NCBI GenBank assembly: GCA_043101605.1
Contig: JBICIG010000011.1
Coordinates: 1 to 64,000 of the forward strand
Reading direction: 5' to 3'
DNA: 64,000 nucleotides
DNA from: JBICIG01 sp043101605
GTDB taxonomy: Bacteria; Planctomycetota; Phycisphaerae; Phycisphaerales; UBA1924
In this document: in pieces, positions 1 through 11,339 of the stretch
How the letters are laid out: each line of letters begins with the position of its first letter
Numbering within the stretch: the stretch's first letter is position 1
Notes under the pieces: model-generated
Told to the model about the DNA's origin: nothing
The model's database searches: none
What the model saw: only the letters and a program-made list of their open reading frames with translations
Position numbers and translations under genes: made by a program

Positions 1-5
1 CAGCC

Positions 6-563
6 GTGATCGCACTCATCGTCGTCGGCGTCATCGTCCTCGCCGTCATCATCTTCGTCATCGGCAACTACAACCGGCTCGTCGCCGTCCGCCAGCACCT
101 GCGCGACTCCTGGTCCGGCGTCGACGTCGAGCTCAAACGCCGCTACGACCTCATCCCCAACCTCGTCGAGGTCGTCAAGGGCTACGCCGCCCACGAGCGT
201 GAGCTCTTTGAAAGGGTCGCCGAGGCCCGCGCCCGGGCCGCCGCCAACCACGGCCCGCAGGACAGCCAGGCGAGCGATGAGAACGCCATGCTCGGCGTGC
301 TCGGGCGTCTCTTCGCCATCGCCGAGGCCTACCCCGAACTCCGCTCCGACGAACGCTACGCCGAACTCCAGCGACAGCTCTCCCTCACCGAAGACCGCAT
401 CGCCGCCAGCCGACGCTTCTACAACGCCAATGTCCGCGAGATGAACCAACTCCGCATGAGCTTCCCCACCAACCTCGTCGGGAGCGCGTTCGGCTTCCAC
501 ACCCAGCGATTCTTCGAACTCGATGAGGCGGTTGAACGCGTCACCCCGCGCATCGAGCTCTGA
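6..563 (+). CDS. LemA family protein
   Basis: LemA-family protein, 185 aa from a GTG at the very edge of the window, so a start further upstream cannot be excluded. Residues 1-22 form one hydrophobic membrane anchor. The family-typical segment NRLVAVRQHLRDSW, then RRYDLIPNLVEVVKGYAAHE, follows directly. The rest is a helical bundle with the conserved tail around YNANVREMNQLRMSFPTNLV. LemA proteins are envelope proteins with a short outside N-terminus and a helical cytoplasmic part; their biochemical role is not settled. The TSUP permease gene starts 31 bases after the stop, but it appears to have its own promoter. Confidence 0.93.
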   Translation: MIALIVVGVIVLAVIIFVIGNYNRLVAVRQHLRDSWSGVDVELKRRYDLIPNLVEVVKGYAAHERELFERVAEARARAAANHGPQDSQASDENAMLGVLGRLFAIAEAYPELRSDERYAELQRQLSLTEDRIAASRRFYNANVREMNQLRMSFPTNLVGSAFGFHTQRFFELDEAVERVTPRIEL

Positions 564-582
564 ACGCTCGCTCCCCGTCGTC

Positions 583-588
583 TAGACT
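583..588 (+). promoter_or_regulatory. -10 element TAGACT for a leaderless transcript
   Basis: TAGACT lies only 6 bases before the GTG start of the TSUP permease gene. If it is the -10 element, transcription starts at or next to the GTG and the mRNA has no leader. No Shine-Dalgarno-like sequence precedes the GTG, which fits. Similar TAGNNT hexamers precede other genes in the window. There is no clear -35. Confidence 0.45.
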
Positions 589-594
589 CGATCC

Positions 595-1413
595 GTGATC
601 TACGCGATCCTCGGAGCCCTGCTCGTCGGCGGGTCCCTCGGGCTGCTCGGCTCGGGCGGCTCCATCCTCACGGTCCCCATCCTCGTCTACTTCCTCCAGC
701 ACGAGGACAAGGTCGCGATCGCCGAATCCCTCGGCATCGTCGGCGCCATCGCCCTCGCCGGCGTCATTCCCTACGCCTGCGAACGCCTTGTCGAGTGGCG
801 CACCGCGCTGCTCTTCGGGATCCCCGGCATGCTGGGCACCCTCGCCGGCGCCTGGATCGCCACCGCAGTCCCCGGATTCGTCCAGCTCATCGTCTTCGCG
901 CTGGTGATGCTGATCGCCGCGTGGTTCATGTGGAAGCGCTCACGCAAGCCCGCCCCCGCCGAACCCGCCGACACACCCGTCCCCCGCCGCGCGTCGTGGC
1001 TGATCCTGCTCCAGGGCGCGGCTCTCGGCGTGCTGACCGGCTTCGTCGGCGTCGGTGGGGGATTCCTCATCGTTCCCACCCTCGTCCTGCTCGCCGGGCT
1101 GCCGATGCGCCGCGCCGTCGCGACCAGCCTCGCCGTCATCGTGATGAACTGCGCCACCGGCTTCCTCAAGTACCTCCATCACTTCTCCGACGCCGGCCTC
1201 TCGGTCAACTGGACCACCATCGGCGTCTTCATCGCCTTCGGTGCCCTGGGCACATTCGCCGGCCGTCGCCTCGGAGGCCGCATCCCCCAGCGAACCCTTC
1301 AGCAGGGCTTCGCGGTCTTCCTCGTCGCCATGGCGGGGTTCATCCTCGTCGAGGAAACCCTCCTCCGACCGCACGACACGCCCGCGGCTTCCGAGCCATC
1401 GCCAAGCCCCTGA
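595..1413 (+). CDS. TSUP family (TauE/SafE) permease
   Basis: Sulfite exporter TauE/SafE-type (TSUP) membrane permease, 272 aa. It is almost entirely hydrophobic, with about eight membrane segments in two repeats. Each repeat carries the glycine-rich motif of the family: GGSLGLLGSGGSILTVP near residue 12 and LTGFVGVGGGFLIVP near residue 146. Members move small anions such as sulfite, sulfoacetate or thiosulfate across the inner membrane; the substrate cannot be read from sequence. The start is GTG at 595, just after a -10-like hexamer, so translation is probably leaderless. The C-terminal 20 residues are a Pro/Ser/Ala-rich tail. Confidence 0.92.
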   Translation: MIYAILGALLVGGSLGLLGSGGSILTVPILVYFLQHEDKVAIAESLGIVGAIALAGVIPYACERLVEWRTALLFGIPGMLGTLAGAWIATAVPGFVQLIVFALVMLIAAWFMWKRSRKPAPAEPADTPVPRRASWLILLQGAALGVLTGFVGVGGGFLIVPTLVLLAGLPMRRAVATSLAVIVMNCATGFLKYLHHFSDAGLSVNWTTIGVFIAFGALGTFAGRRLGGRIPQRTLQQGFAVFLVAMAGFILVEETLLRPHDTPAASEPSPSP

Positions 1414-1564
1414 AGCCCGCGGCACCCCCGCATCCGGCGGCTCGCCGCGCCAACCCCAACCCCCCTCGCGCCCGCTCCGCCGCCCACCCGCCAACGCTGA
1501 CGATCCGCGCGCCAAGGGCCGATAGCCCGTGCGTCCCCACGCCGGGGCAAAGCCGGAGTCACCG

Positions 1565-4681
<3,117 letters not shown>

Positions 4682-4757
4682 ATCTCTCCCCCCGTCCCCG
4701 CTAGGCTCTCCCAGGGGCGACCGCGCCGCCGCGCGCACAGCACCCCAGGGAGGCGCC

Positions 4758-6188
4758 ATGGAAACCCGAAACCTCATCGACAACCAGTGGATCGCATCCG
4801 AAGACCAACTCTCGGTGTTCAACCCGGCCACCGACGAGCCCATCGCCACCGTCCCCGGCGGCAAGGGCGACGAGCGGGCCCGCGCCGCGATCGACGCCGC
4901 ATGGCTCGCCCGCCAAGCCTGGGCCGCTCGCCCCGCCTCCGAGCGAGGCGCACTCATCGCAAGGCTCGCCGAGTTCATGCACCGCGACGCCGACCGCCTC
5001 GCCCGCCTGATGACCCGCGAGCAGGGCAAGCCCCTCGCCGAAGCCCGCGGCGAGATCAACTACGCCGCCTCGTTCCTCGACTGGGCCGCCGCCGAAGCGA
5101 CGCGCGTTCGCGGCGAGATCATCCCAGCTTCCTCTACCGACAAACGCATCCTCGTTCTTCGCCAGCCCGTCGGCGTCTGCGCGATCATCACCCCCTGGAA
5201 CTTCCCCGCCGCGATGATCACCCGCAAGCTCGGGCCGGCCCTCGCCAGCGGCTGCACCGCCGTCATCAAGCCCGCCGAGGACACGCCTCTCTCTGCCATC
5301 GCCATCGCGCAGCTCGCGCTCGAAGCGGGCTTCCCGCCGGGCGTCGTCAACCTCGTCACCGGCGACGCGCAGACCATCGGCGACACGCTCCTCGCCGATC
5401 CCCGGGTCCGCAAGCTCAGCTTCACCGGCTCGACGGAAGTGGGGCGGCTGCTCATGAAGAAGGCCGCCGACAACATCATGCGCCTCTCGCTCGAACTCGG
5501 GGGACACGCCCCCTTCATCGTCTTCGACGACGCCGACCTCGACCGCGCCGTCACCGCCGCCGCGGCCTGCAAGTTCCGCAACGCCGGGCAGACCTGCATC
5601 TGCGCCAACCGCTTCTTCGTCCACGAGCGCATCCACGACGACTTCGTCGCACGCTTCACATCCGCCATGAACCGCCACCGCGTCGGCGACGGACTCGACG
5701 AGGGCGTCACCATCGGCCCGCTCATCAACGACGACGCCATCGATAAGGTCGAGGCGCATGTCGAGGATGCCCGCGCCCGCGGCGCCACCCTCGTCACCGG
5801 GGGCTCCCGCGTCCGCCTCGAACGCCACGCCGACCGCTTCTACGCCCCGACACTCCTCACCGGCATGACCCCAGACATGCGCCTGGCGAACGAGGAAACC
5901 TTCGGCCCCGTCGCCGCCGTCGCCAGCTTCTCGAGCGAGGCAGAGGTCATCGAACGCGCCAACAACACCCCCTACGGCCTGGCCGCCTACTTCTTCACCC
6001 GCGACGCGTCCCGCCTCTTCCGCGTCGCCGAAGCGCTCGAATACGGCATCGTCGGCGCCAACGACGCCCTCCCCTCCACCGCCCAGGCACCATTCGGCGG
6101 GTTCAAGCACTCGGGCATCGGCCGAGAGGGCGGCCACTTCGCCATGGACGAATACACCGAGATCAAGTATGTCTCGTGGGGCCTCTGA
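4758..6188 (+). CDS. gabD: NAD(P)-dependent succinate-semialdehyde dehydrogenase
   Basis: Aldehyde dehydrogenase superfamily enzyme, 476 aa, close in length and motifs to GabD, which oxidises succinate semialdehyde to succinate. Visible elements: TPWNFP with catalytic Asn148, cofactor loop FTGSTEVG (222-229), general base Glu247 in LELGGH, nucleophile Cys280 in NAGQTC, and the C-terminal PFGGFKHSG motif. ATG 4758 follows GGGAGG by 4 bases; the open frame runs further upstream, but nothing there looks coding. A TAGGCT -10-like hexamer lies at 4702-4707. No GABA transaminase is adjacent, so substrate assignment rests on family likeness; a related aldehyde is possible. Confidence 0.88.
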   Translation: METRNLIDNQWIASEDQLSVFNPATDEPIATVPGGKGDERARAAIDAAWLARQAWAARPASERGALIARLAEFMHRDADRLARLMTREQGKPLAEARGEINYAASFLDWAAAEATRVRGEIIPASSTDKRILVLRQPVGVCAIITPWNFPAAMITRKLGPALASGCTAVIKPAEDTPLSAIAIAQLALEAGFPPGVVNLVTGDAQTIGDTLLADPRVRKLSFTGSTEVGRLLMKKAADNIMRLSLELGGHAPFIVFDDADLDRAVTAAAACKFRNAGQTCICANRFFVHERIHDDFVARFTSAMNRHRVGDGLDEGVTIGPLINDDAIDKVEAHVEDARARGATLVTGGSRVRLERHADRFYAPTLLTGMTPDMRLANEETFGPVAAVASFSSEAEVIERANNTPYGLAAYFFTRDASRLFRVAEALEYGIVGANDALPSTAQAPFGGFKHSGIGREGGHFAMDEYTEIKYVSWGL

Positions 6189-6304
6189 TCCGGCGATGAT
6201 CCCGCCGCCGCCCGCGCACGACTACGGCCCGGAGCGTCAAACGCCCAGGGCCGCCGGTCAGAGAGTCAGTCGATCAGCCGATCGGCCACCCGATCGGTTG
6301 CGTG

Positions 6305-7462
6305 TCATCGCGACGAAAGCTCAAGCCTCTCGCCGTTGACCCGCATACTCATCGGGATGATCACCGAGCGTTCACCGATCGAACGGCGGGTGCCGCGCAC
6401 CGTCACCCGATCCACCTCATCCAGCCCGAAGTTCTTCATCGACTTCCACTTCTTGGAGTCGAACGCCACGCGGTGCGACTTCCCGTTCGCCATGTTCAGC
6501 CGCACGACCGTGTAGCGGTCGCCGCCCAGGTCCACGCGTGAGATGCCGTCCACCTCGCCGCTGACCATCACCGTCGGGCGATCGGTCTCCCGGTCGCCGC
6601 GCGACGCGATCTGCGCCGTCTTGCCGTCGGCCGTGACCGAGTGAACCACCAGCACGGAGCGGTCGTTGTTCTTGACCTTCCGACCCCGCAGCGTCACGCG
6701 ATCGCCCGCCTCCATCGGCATGTTCGACTTGGACATCTTCGGCCCGAGGTTCACGACCGCGGTTCGTCCCTCCTCGGTCCGGATCTTCGCGATCAGCGGG
6801 CTGTCATCGCCCGTCTTCGTGCCTTCCAGGAAGGTGATCTCCTCCACCGTGCCGCGCATCTTCATGGTCTTGCGGTGCCGCTCGGCCGCACGCTGCGTCG
6901 CCTCGCCGTCCGAGCCGCCGTCCGACATCGCCCGGCTGCGATCGCCTCGCTCACGCTTCCGATCGCTCCGGCGCTCTCGGTCCGAACGCCGGTCGCGATC
7001 GCTCTGCGCGTCCACGATGATGTAGTAGTAGGGGTCGTAGGCGTAGTCGAGCGTCTGGTCGTAGTACCCGTCGTAGTACCCCGCGGCGTACCCGTCCCCG
7101 GAGTCATCGATGTTCGTGATCGGATAGCCGTAGTCATACCCGTAGAGATCGTCGTAGTAGCCGTCGTAGTACCCGTCGTAGTACGACTCGAAGTACGAGT
7201 CGTAGTAGTCATAGCTGTCCATGTCGTACGCGGTGTCGTAGTCGGTCCACTCGCCCTCGTAGTCCACGCCGTCCTTGGCGTCGAACCAGTCGCTGGGGTC
7301 ATACCACTCCTGCTCGTGGTAGCCCTCGTCGGCTTCCCACTCCCAGTCGTCCATGTTCCCGTCCTGACCGAACGCCGCCGGGGCCCCGGCACAGGTCACC
7401 AGCACCGCCGCCAAGCCCGACACCCCAAGCGCACGACGCTTCCTCATCAGTTCACCAATCAT
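6305..7462 (-). CDS. secreted Tyr/Asp-rich protein with duplicated C-terminal beta domain
   Basis: Unrecognised exported protein, 385 aa. Residues 1-33 look like a signal peptide (MRKRR, hydrophobic run, cleavage near AFG-QDG). Residues 48-147 contain 29 tyrosines interleaved with Asp and Gly in patterns such as YYDGYYDGYYDD. Residues 153-185 switch to a charged S-D-R repeat (SDRERRSDRKRERGDR). The rest holds two similar beta-rich segments (about 202-276 and 300-375), each starting with a G-x-V/E-V-x-x-I strand and ending in a GDRVTLRG or VDRVTVRG strand, suggesting a tandem OB-like fold. AGGAGA lies about 8 bases before the ATG. No catalytic motif is seen. It faces gabD convergently. Confidence 0.75.
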   Translation of the reverse strand: MIGELMRKRRALGVSGLAAVLVTCAGAPAAFGQDGNMDDWEWEADEGYHEQEWYDPSDWFDAKDGVDYEGEWTDYDTAYDMDSYDYYDSYFESYYDGYYDGYYDDLYGYDYGYPITNIDDSGDGYAAGYYDGYYDQTLDYAYDPYYYIIVDAQSDRDRRSDRERRSDRKRERGDRSRAMSDGGSDGEATQRAAERHRKTMKMRGTVEEITFLEGTKTGDDSPLIAKIRTEEGRTAVVNLGPKMSKSNMPMEAGDRVTLRGRKVKNNDRSVLVVHSVTADGKTAQIASRGDRETDRPTVMVSGEVDGISRVDLGGDRYTVVRLNMANGKSHRVAFDSKKWKSMKNFGLDEVDRVTVRGTRRSIGERSVIIPMSMRVNGERLELSSR

Positions 7463-7774
7463 CCGTATTCTCCTTTCGCTGTGTGACTTTCAGGGCCGCC
7501 CGGAAGGACGGCAGGCACTGCTTCTCGCGCCGAACCCGCATCGCAGCAAGTGCGACGGATCACGCGAGCGCGCGGCGACTCGCCGCGGCCTTTCAAGCCC
7601 CGATCATCATCCCCACGCCAGCCAAAGGGCAGTCGGTCGAGCAGCCATGCGCTCTTCCCGGGAGACCCGATCGGGCCTCCGCGCACAACCAGCTCCCCCC
7701 CCGATGACATTCCGAGAATCTCAGCCTTCGCCCAGGATCACGCTTCCAATCCGCGCACGAAGCCGCCTCGCGTG
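7463..7774. other. 312-base stretch without a recognised gene
   Basis: This stretch separates the start of the Tyr/Asp-rich protein gene from the end of the TetR gene, both on the minus strand. It should hold the promoter of the former. I see the ribosome-binding AGGAGA near 7472, but no convincing -35/-10 pair and no strong terminator hairpin. Reading frames crossing it have no ribosome-binding sites or coding character. Confidence 0.5.
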
Positions 7775-8356
7775 TCAGGCGCGATCCATCAGAATCGACG
7801 CCATCCGCTTCGCCAGCCGCGCCGACGCCCCCGCATCGCGCCCGCCATCGGCGACCTGCCCGACCACCCGCGCCGCCACGATCGCGCCCTCGAGCAGAAT
7901 GTTCAACTCCTCCGCCAATTCCTCGGGCCGCGCAAGCCCCGCAGCCTCACACAGCTCGCGCAGGTACCGCACGATCTCCAGCTTGTGCTCGGCCGCCAGC
8001 CGACGAGGCGCCGAGTCCGCAGACGAAAACTCCGCCGACGCATTGATGAACATGCACCCGCAGAACTCATCACCCGTGAACCAGTCCTCGTGGAAGTCGA
8101 ACACCGCCAGCAGGCGATCCCGTGGCGACTTCGCCTTTGCCTCCACGAACTTCATCAACCTGTTGCGGAAGATCTCGTCCCGCCGACGCATCGCCGCCAC
8201 CACCAACTCGTCCTTCGACTTGAAGTGGTTGTACAGCGTCATCCGGCTGATCCCGCCCTCACGCTGAATGTCGTCCAGGCTCGAGGCGTGAAACCCGTGC
8301 CGGTAGAACACTCGCATCGCAGCATCGATCAGATCATCTCGGCGGCTCGGTGGCAC
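7775..8356 (-). CDS. TetR/AcrR family transcriptional repressor
   Basis: TetR-family regulator, 193 aa. The GTG at 8356 is chosen because GAGGAG lies 6 bases upstream and MPPSRRDDLIDAAMRVFYRHG is a canonical TetR N-terminus; a longer open frame upstream has no such support. The helix-turn-helix lies at about residues 27-46 (SLDDIQREGGISRMTLYNHF). The C-terminal ligand domain includes FCGCMFINAS, typical of the TetR subgroup that controls small oxidoreductase or hydrolase operons. Two matching palindromes, one 27 bases before its own start and one in the promoter of the divergent operon, argue for autorepression plus control of the gene at 8702. The ligand is unknown. Confidence 0.93.
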   Translation of the reverse strand: MPPSRRDDLIDAAMRVFYRHGFHASSLDDIQREGGISRMTLYNHFKSKDELVVAAMRRRDEIFRNRLMKFVEAKAKSPRDRLLAVFDFHEDWFTGDEFCGCMFINASAEFSSADSAPRRLAAEHKLEIVRYLRELCEAAGLARPEELAEELNILLEGAIVAARVVGQVADGGRDAGASARLAKRMASILMDRA

Positions 8357-8382
8357 GGTCTTCTCCTCAAGGTCCAGTGAGA

Positions 8383-8398
8383 TACTGATCAGACAGTA
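8383..8398. promoter_or_regulatory. TetR operator O2 (autoregulatory)
   Basis: TACTGATCAGACAGTA: half sites TACTG and CAGTA separated by 6 bases. This is the same half sites and spacing as the operator at 8529-8548. It lies 27 bases upstream of the TetR GTG, between it and a TATGAT -10-like hexamer (minus strand, 8439-8444), so bound repressor would block its own transcription. Confidence 0.6.
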
Positions 8399-8522
8399 CG
8401 CATGGCAGCAACATGGCGTGCACGGCCGTTGAGTCCAGATCATACTTTCGATCAAGAATCTCCCCTCAACACCTCAAATTCTCGGTTAGATCAAAAAAAT
8501 CCCCATTCATCCTCCAAGCCAG

Positions 8523-8550
8523 TTGAATTATACTGACGAGTCAGTATACT
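8523..8550 (+). promoter_or_regulatory. sigma-70-type promoter of the AhpD/NTF2/isochorismatase operon
   Basis: -35 TTGAAT (8523-8528), 16-base spacer, -10 TATACT (8545-8550). It lies in an unusually AT-rich stretch of this intergenic region. The TetR operator palindrome covers the spacer and most of the -10, a classical repressor-blocks-polymerase arrangement. The first gene starts at 8702, giving a leader of about 145 bases. Confidence 0.65.
8529..8548. promoter_or_regulatory. TetR operator O1
   Basis: Perfect inverted repeat: TATACTGAC, GA centre, GTCAGTATA. It sits in the divergent region of a TetR gene and overlaps the -10 of the outward promoter. A second, less perfect copy with the same TACTG-N6-CAGTA core is at 8383-8398. 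Confidence 0.8.
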
Positions 8551-8701
8551 TGGGTCGCGGAGCCCGACTCACACCGGTCTGACGACCGGCCAAACCGGGC
8601 CCGAAAGTCCCGGCGCTTCCCGCGCCCGACAACTCGCGACCGCCCGACCTCGGCGAGCGTCTCGCCGTGGCGGGTATCGCATCGCCCTCAGGAGGTTCCC
8701 C

Positions 8702-9253
8702 ATGACCCGTCTCCCGATCCAGTCCATCGAGTCGGCCCCCGACGCCGCCCGCCCGCTCCTCGAGTCCGTGCAGAGGGCCCTGGGCAAGGTCCCCAACATG
8801 GCCGGCGCGATGGCCAACTCGCCCGCCGTGCTCGCCTCCTGGGTGCAGTTCAACGCCGCCCTCGGCTCCGGCGAACTCCCCGCCCCGATCCGCGAGCGCA
8901 TCGCCCTGCTGACCGCCGAGGCCAACGACTGCGCTTACTGCCTCTCGGCCCACGCCGCCCTCGGCAGGATGGCCGGGCTCAGCGCCGCCGACATCGACGC
9001 CGCCCGCGACGCTCACGCGTCCGATGCCGAAGCCAACGCCGCCCTCGCCTTCGCCAGGCGCCTCCTCGAGACCCGCGGCGGGATCGACGCCGCCGACATC
9101 GACCGCGTCCGCAACGCCGGCTTCACCGACGCCCAGATCGCCGAAGTCGTCGGAGCCGTCGCGCTCAACGCCTTCACCAACTTCTTCAACCGCGCGTTCG
9201 ATGTCGAGATTGACTTTCCCCGCGTCGAACCCCGCGCCTGCCCGATCGCCTGA
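8702..9253 (+). CDS. carboxymuconolactone decarboxylase / AhpD-like peroxidase-related protein
   Basis: AhpD/CMD-fold protein, 183 aa. The redox motif EANDCAYCLSAH gives Cys77-x-x-Cys80 and His84, the peroxidase-related signature of alkylhydroperoxidase D-like proteins. The helical remainder fits the fold, including LNAFTNFFNRAFDVEIDFP near the end. It probably handles peroxide or a reactive electrophile, but the substrate is unknown. A perfect AGGAGG precedes the ATG by 5 bases. It is the first gene of the operon behind the TetR-controlled promoter, with the NTF2-like gene 45 bases downstream. Confidence 0.9.
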   Translation: MTRLPIQSIESAPDAARPLLESVQRALGKVPNMAGAMANSPAVLASWVQFNAALGSGELPAPIRERIALLTAEANDCAYCLSAHAALGRMAGLSAADIDAARDAHASDAEANAALAFARRLLETRGGIDAADIDRVRNAGFTDAQIAEVVGAVALNAFTNFFNRAFDVEIDFPRVEPRACPIA

Positions 9254-9298
9254 TCCACCCCGACTCCGCCCCCCTCCCGGGCGAGCAAGGAACCCGCC

Positions 9299-9805
9299 AT
9301 GAAGCCCGAGACCATCCCCGACGCTTCGGCGTCCGCGCGATCGCCGCGCCCACTCGTCCCGCCCTTCACGCTCCAGACCGCAACCGCCAAGGTCCGCGCC
9401 GCCGAGGACGCGTGGAACAGCCGCGATCCCGACCGCGTCGCCCTCGCCTACTCGCCCGGCAGCCAGTGGCGCAACCGCGACACCTTCCTGCAAGGCCGCG
9501 AAGAGATCCGCGCCTTCCTCCAGCACAAGTGGAAACGCGAACTCGAGTACCGCCTGACCAAGGCCCTCTGGGCGTTCGGCGACCACCGCATCGCCGTTCG
9601 CTTCCAGTACGAGTGGCACAACGCCGAGGGCCGCTGGTTCCGAAGCTACGGCAACGAACTCTGGGAGTTCGACGACGCGGGCCTCATGCGCCGCCGCGAA
9701 GCGAGCATCAACGACCTCGCCATCTCCGAATCCGACCGCCGCTTCCGCTGGCCCGCCCCAGGGCCCCGCCCCGACACGCACCCAGGCATCCCGGCCGTGC
9801 AGTGA
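9299..9805 (+). CDS. NTF2-like protein, DUF1348 (YybH-type) family
   Basis: SnoaL/NTF2-fold protein of the DUF1348 type, 168 aa. Conserved stretches: AEDAWNSRDPDRVALAYSP, QWRNRDTFLQGREEIRAFLQ, and a C-terminal RFQYEWHNAEGRWFRSYGNE followed by WEFDDAGLMRRREASIND. These small alpha+beta barrels bind or turn over small hydrophobic molecules; the substrate of this family is not known. AAGGAA precedes the ATG by about 7 bases. It is the second gene of the TetR-linked operon. The C-terminal 25 residues are Pro-rich and probably disordered. Confidence 0.88.
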   Translation: MKPETIPDASASARSPRPLVPPFTLQTATAKVRAAEDAWNSRDPDRVALAYSPGSQWRNRDTFLQGREEIRAFLQHKWKRELEYRLTKALWAFGDHRIAVRFQYEWHNAEGRWFRSYGNELWEFDDAGLMRRREASINDLAISESDRRFRWPAPGPRPDTHPGIPAVQ

Positions 9806-9926
9806 CCGACCGTTCGCAACCCGGGCCGGACGCTCCGGCCCGGGCGCCCACCCACGCCCGTTTCACCCACCAGTTCCGTTTCACCAAGGTGCTCAACAAG
9901 AGCACACGCACACCAAGGAGAACACG

Positions 9927-11120
9927 ATGAACCGCCTCACCAACAACCTCACGCTCGCCGCCCTGACCGCCTGCGCCGTCGCGCCACTCGCCGCCGCGGC
10001 CCAGCCCGACCCCCACGCCGGTCATGTCCACTACATCAACGGTCCCCGCGCCGACGCCCCCATCCCCCGCCCGGGCGTCGATCTCTCCCGCGGCAACTTC
10101 GCCCTCCTCGTCATCGATCCTCAGAACGACTTCCTCAGCCCCGACGGCGTCACCTGGGGCGTCGTCGGCGAGAGCGTCACCGAGAACAACACCGTCGAGA
10201 ACATCGAGCGACTCTTCCGCGCCGCCAAGGACGCCGACGCCCGCGTCTTCGTCAGCCCGCACTACTACTACCCGCACGATCACACCTGGCAGTTCGAGGG
10301 CGCCCTCGAGACCCTCATGCACGACATCAACATGTTCCACCGCGACGGCCCGCTCGAGATCGGCGGCCGCAGCGGCTCCGGCGCCGACTGGCTCGATCGC
10401 TACAAGCCCTACATCAACGACGCCGACACCGTCGTCGTCAGCCCCCACAAGGTCTACGGCCCGGACTCCAACGACCTCGCACTCCAACTCCGGAAAGCCG
10501 GCATCAACCAGGTCGTCATCGCCGGCATGTCCGCCAACCTCTGCGTCGAGTCGCACATGCGCAACCTCATCGAGGAAGGCTTCGAGGTCGCCATCGTCTC
10601 CGACGCCACCGCCGCCGCCAAACTCCCGGGCTACGACGGCTTCGAGGCCGCGTTCGTCAACTACCGCATGATCGCCAGCGATGTCTGGAGCACAGACGAA
10701 GCGGTCGCGAAGATCGCCGACGCCCGCGGCAACCTCGTCAATGTCTCCGGCGCCAGCGGCGTCGCCCTCGCCGGCTTCGACCCCGTCAGCTTCTTCCAGA
10801 GCGGAGCCCCGCTCAACGGCTCGCCCATGATCCGCGCCGACCACGCCGGCGCCACCTACCTCTTCGCCTCCGAAGACAGCCGCGACACCTTCCTCGCCAA
10901 CCCCGACCGATACGCCCCGCAGTACGGCGGCTTCTGTGCCTACGGCGTCTCGATCAACATCCTCCTCCCCGTCGACATCACCACCGCCCAGGTCCGCAAC
11001 GGCAAGCTCTACCTCAATGTCAACGCCGACATCCTCGAGAAGTTCAACGCCGACTTCGAAGGCAGCGTCTCCCGCGCCAACACCAACTGGCCCGGGCTCT
11101 TCCAGCAAAACGCGGAATAA
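9927..11120 (+). CDS. exported isochorismatase-family hydrolase fused to a YHS domain
   Basis: Two-domain protein, 397 aa. Residues 1-26 form a signal peptide ending AAAAQ. Residues 57-265 are an isochorismatase/cysteine-hydrolase fold with the catalytic triad Asp64 (VIDPQNDF), Lys175 (SPHKVYGPDS) and Cys206 (SANLCVES). Residues 278-342 form a YHS domain (DPVSFF, YLFAS, ANPDRYAPQYGGFCAYG), a module linked to metal binding, followed by a tail ending in NTNWPGL. AAGGAGA precedes the ATG. It is the last gene of the TetR-linked operon, 121 bases after the NTF2-like gene, and is closed by a terminator. It would act in the periplasm, probably on an amide or related bond of an imported compound; the substrate is unknown. 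Confidence 0.88.
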   Translation: MNRLTNNLTLAALTACAVAPLAAAAQPDPHAGHVHYINGPRADAPIPRPGVDLSRGNFALLVIDPQNDFLSPDGVTWGVVGESVTENNTVENIERLFRAAKDADARVFVSPHYYYPHDHTWQFEGALETLMHDINMFHRDGPLEIGGRSGSGADWLDRYKPYINDADTVVVSPHKVYGPDSNDLALQLRKAGINQVVIAGMSANLCVESHMRNLIEEGFEVAIVSDATAAAKLPGYDGFEAAFVNYRMIASDVWSTDEAVAKIADARGNLVNVSGASGVALAGFDPVSFFQSGAPLNGSPMIRADHAGATYLFASEDSRDTFLANPDRYAPQYGGFCAYGVSINILLPVDITTAQVRNGKLYLNVNADILEKFNADFEGSVSRANTNWPGLFQQNAE

Positions 11121-11132
11121 TCCCTGCTCGCT

Positions 11133-11163
11133 CGGCTGGTTTCAGCGAACCAGCCGGGCCTTT
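11133..11163 (+). terminator. rho-independent terminator after the isochorismatase-YHS gene
   Basis: A 9-bp perfect stem, CGGCTGGTT / AACCAGCCG, with a 6-base loop, followed by GGCCTTTGCTT. It lies 13 bases after the stop codon. Confidence 0.75.
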
Positions 11164-11339
11164 GCTTGCATTTCTCGACACGCCACCCGCCCGGGCATGA
11201 GCGACCGCGCGACAGTGGACTGTGAGTGGGCGTGGGTCGCCGGTAGACTCACAAGCGACCGGCCGCGGCGAGGAGCGGCACAAGCACATAGGTCCCTGAG
11301 AGAGAATCCGAATCAGATGAGTTTGGAAAGGAGACAGGT

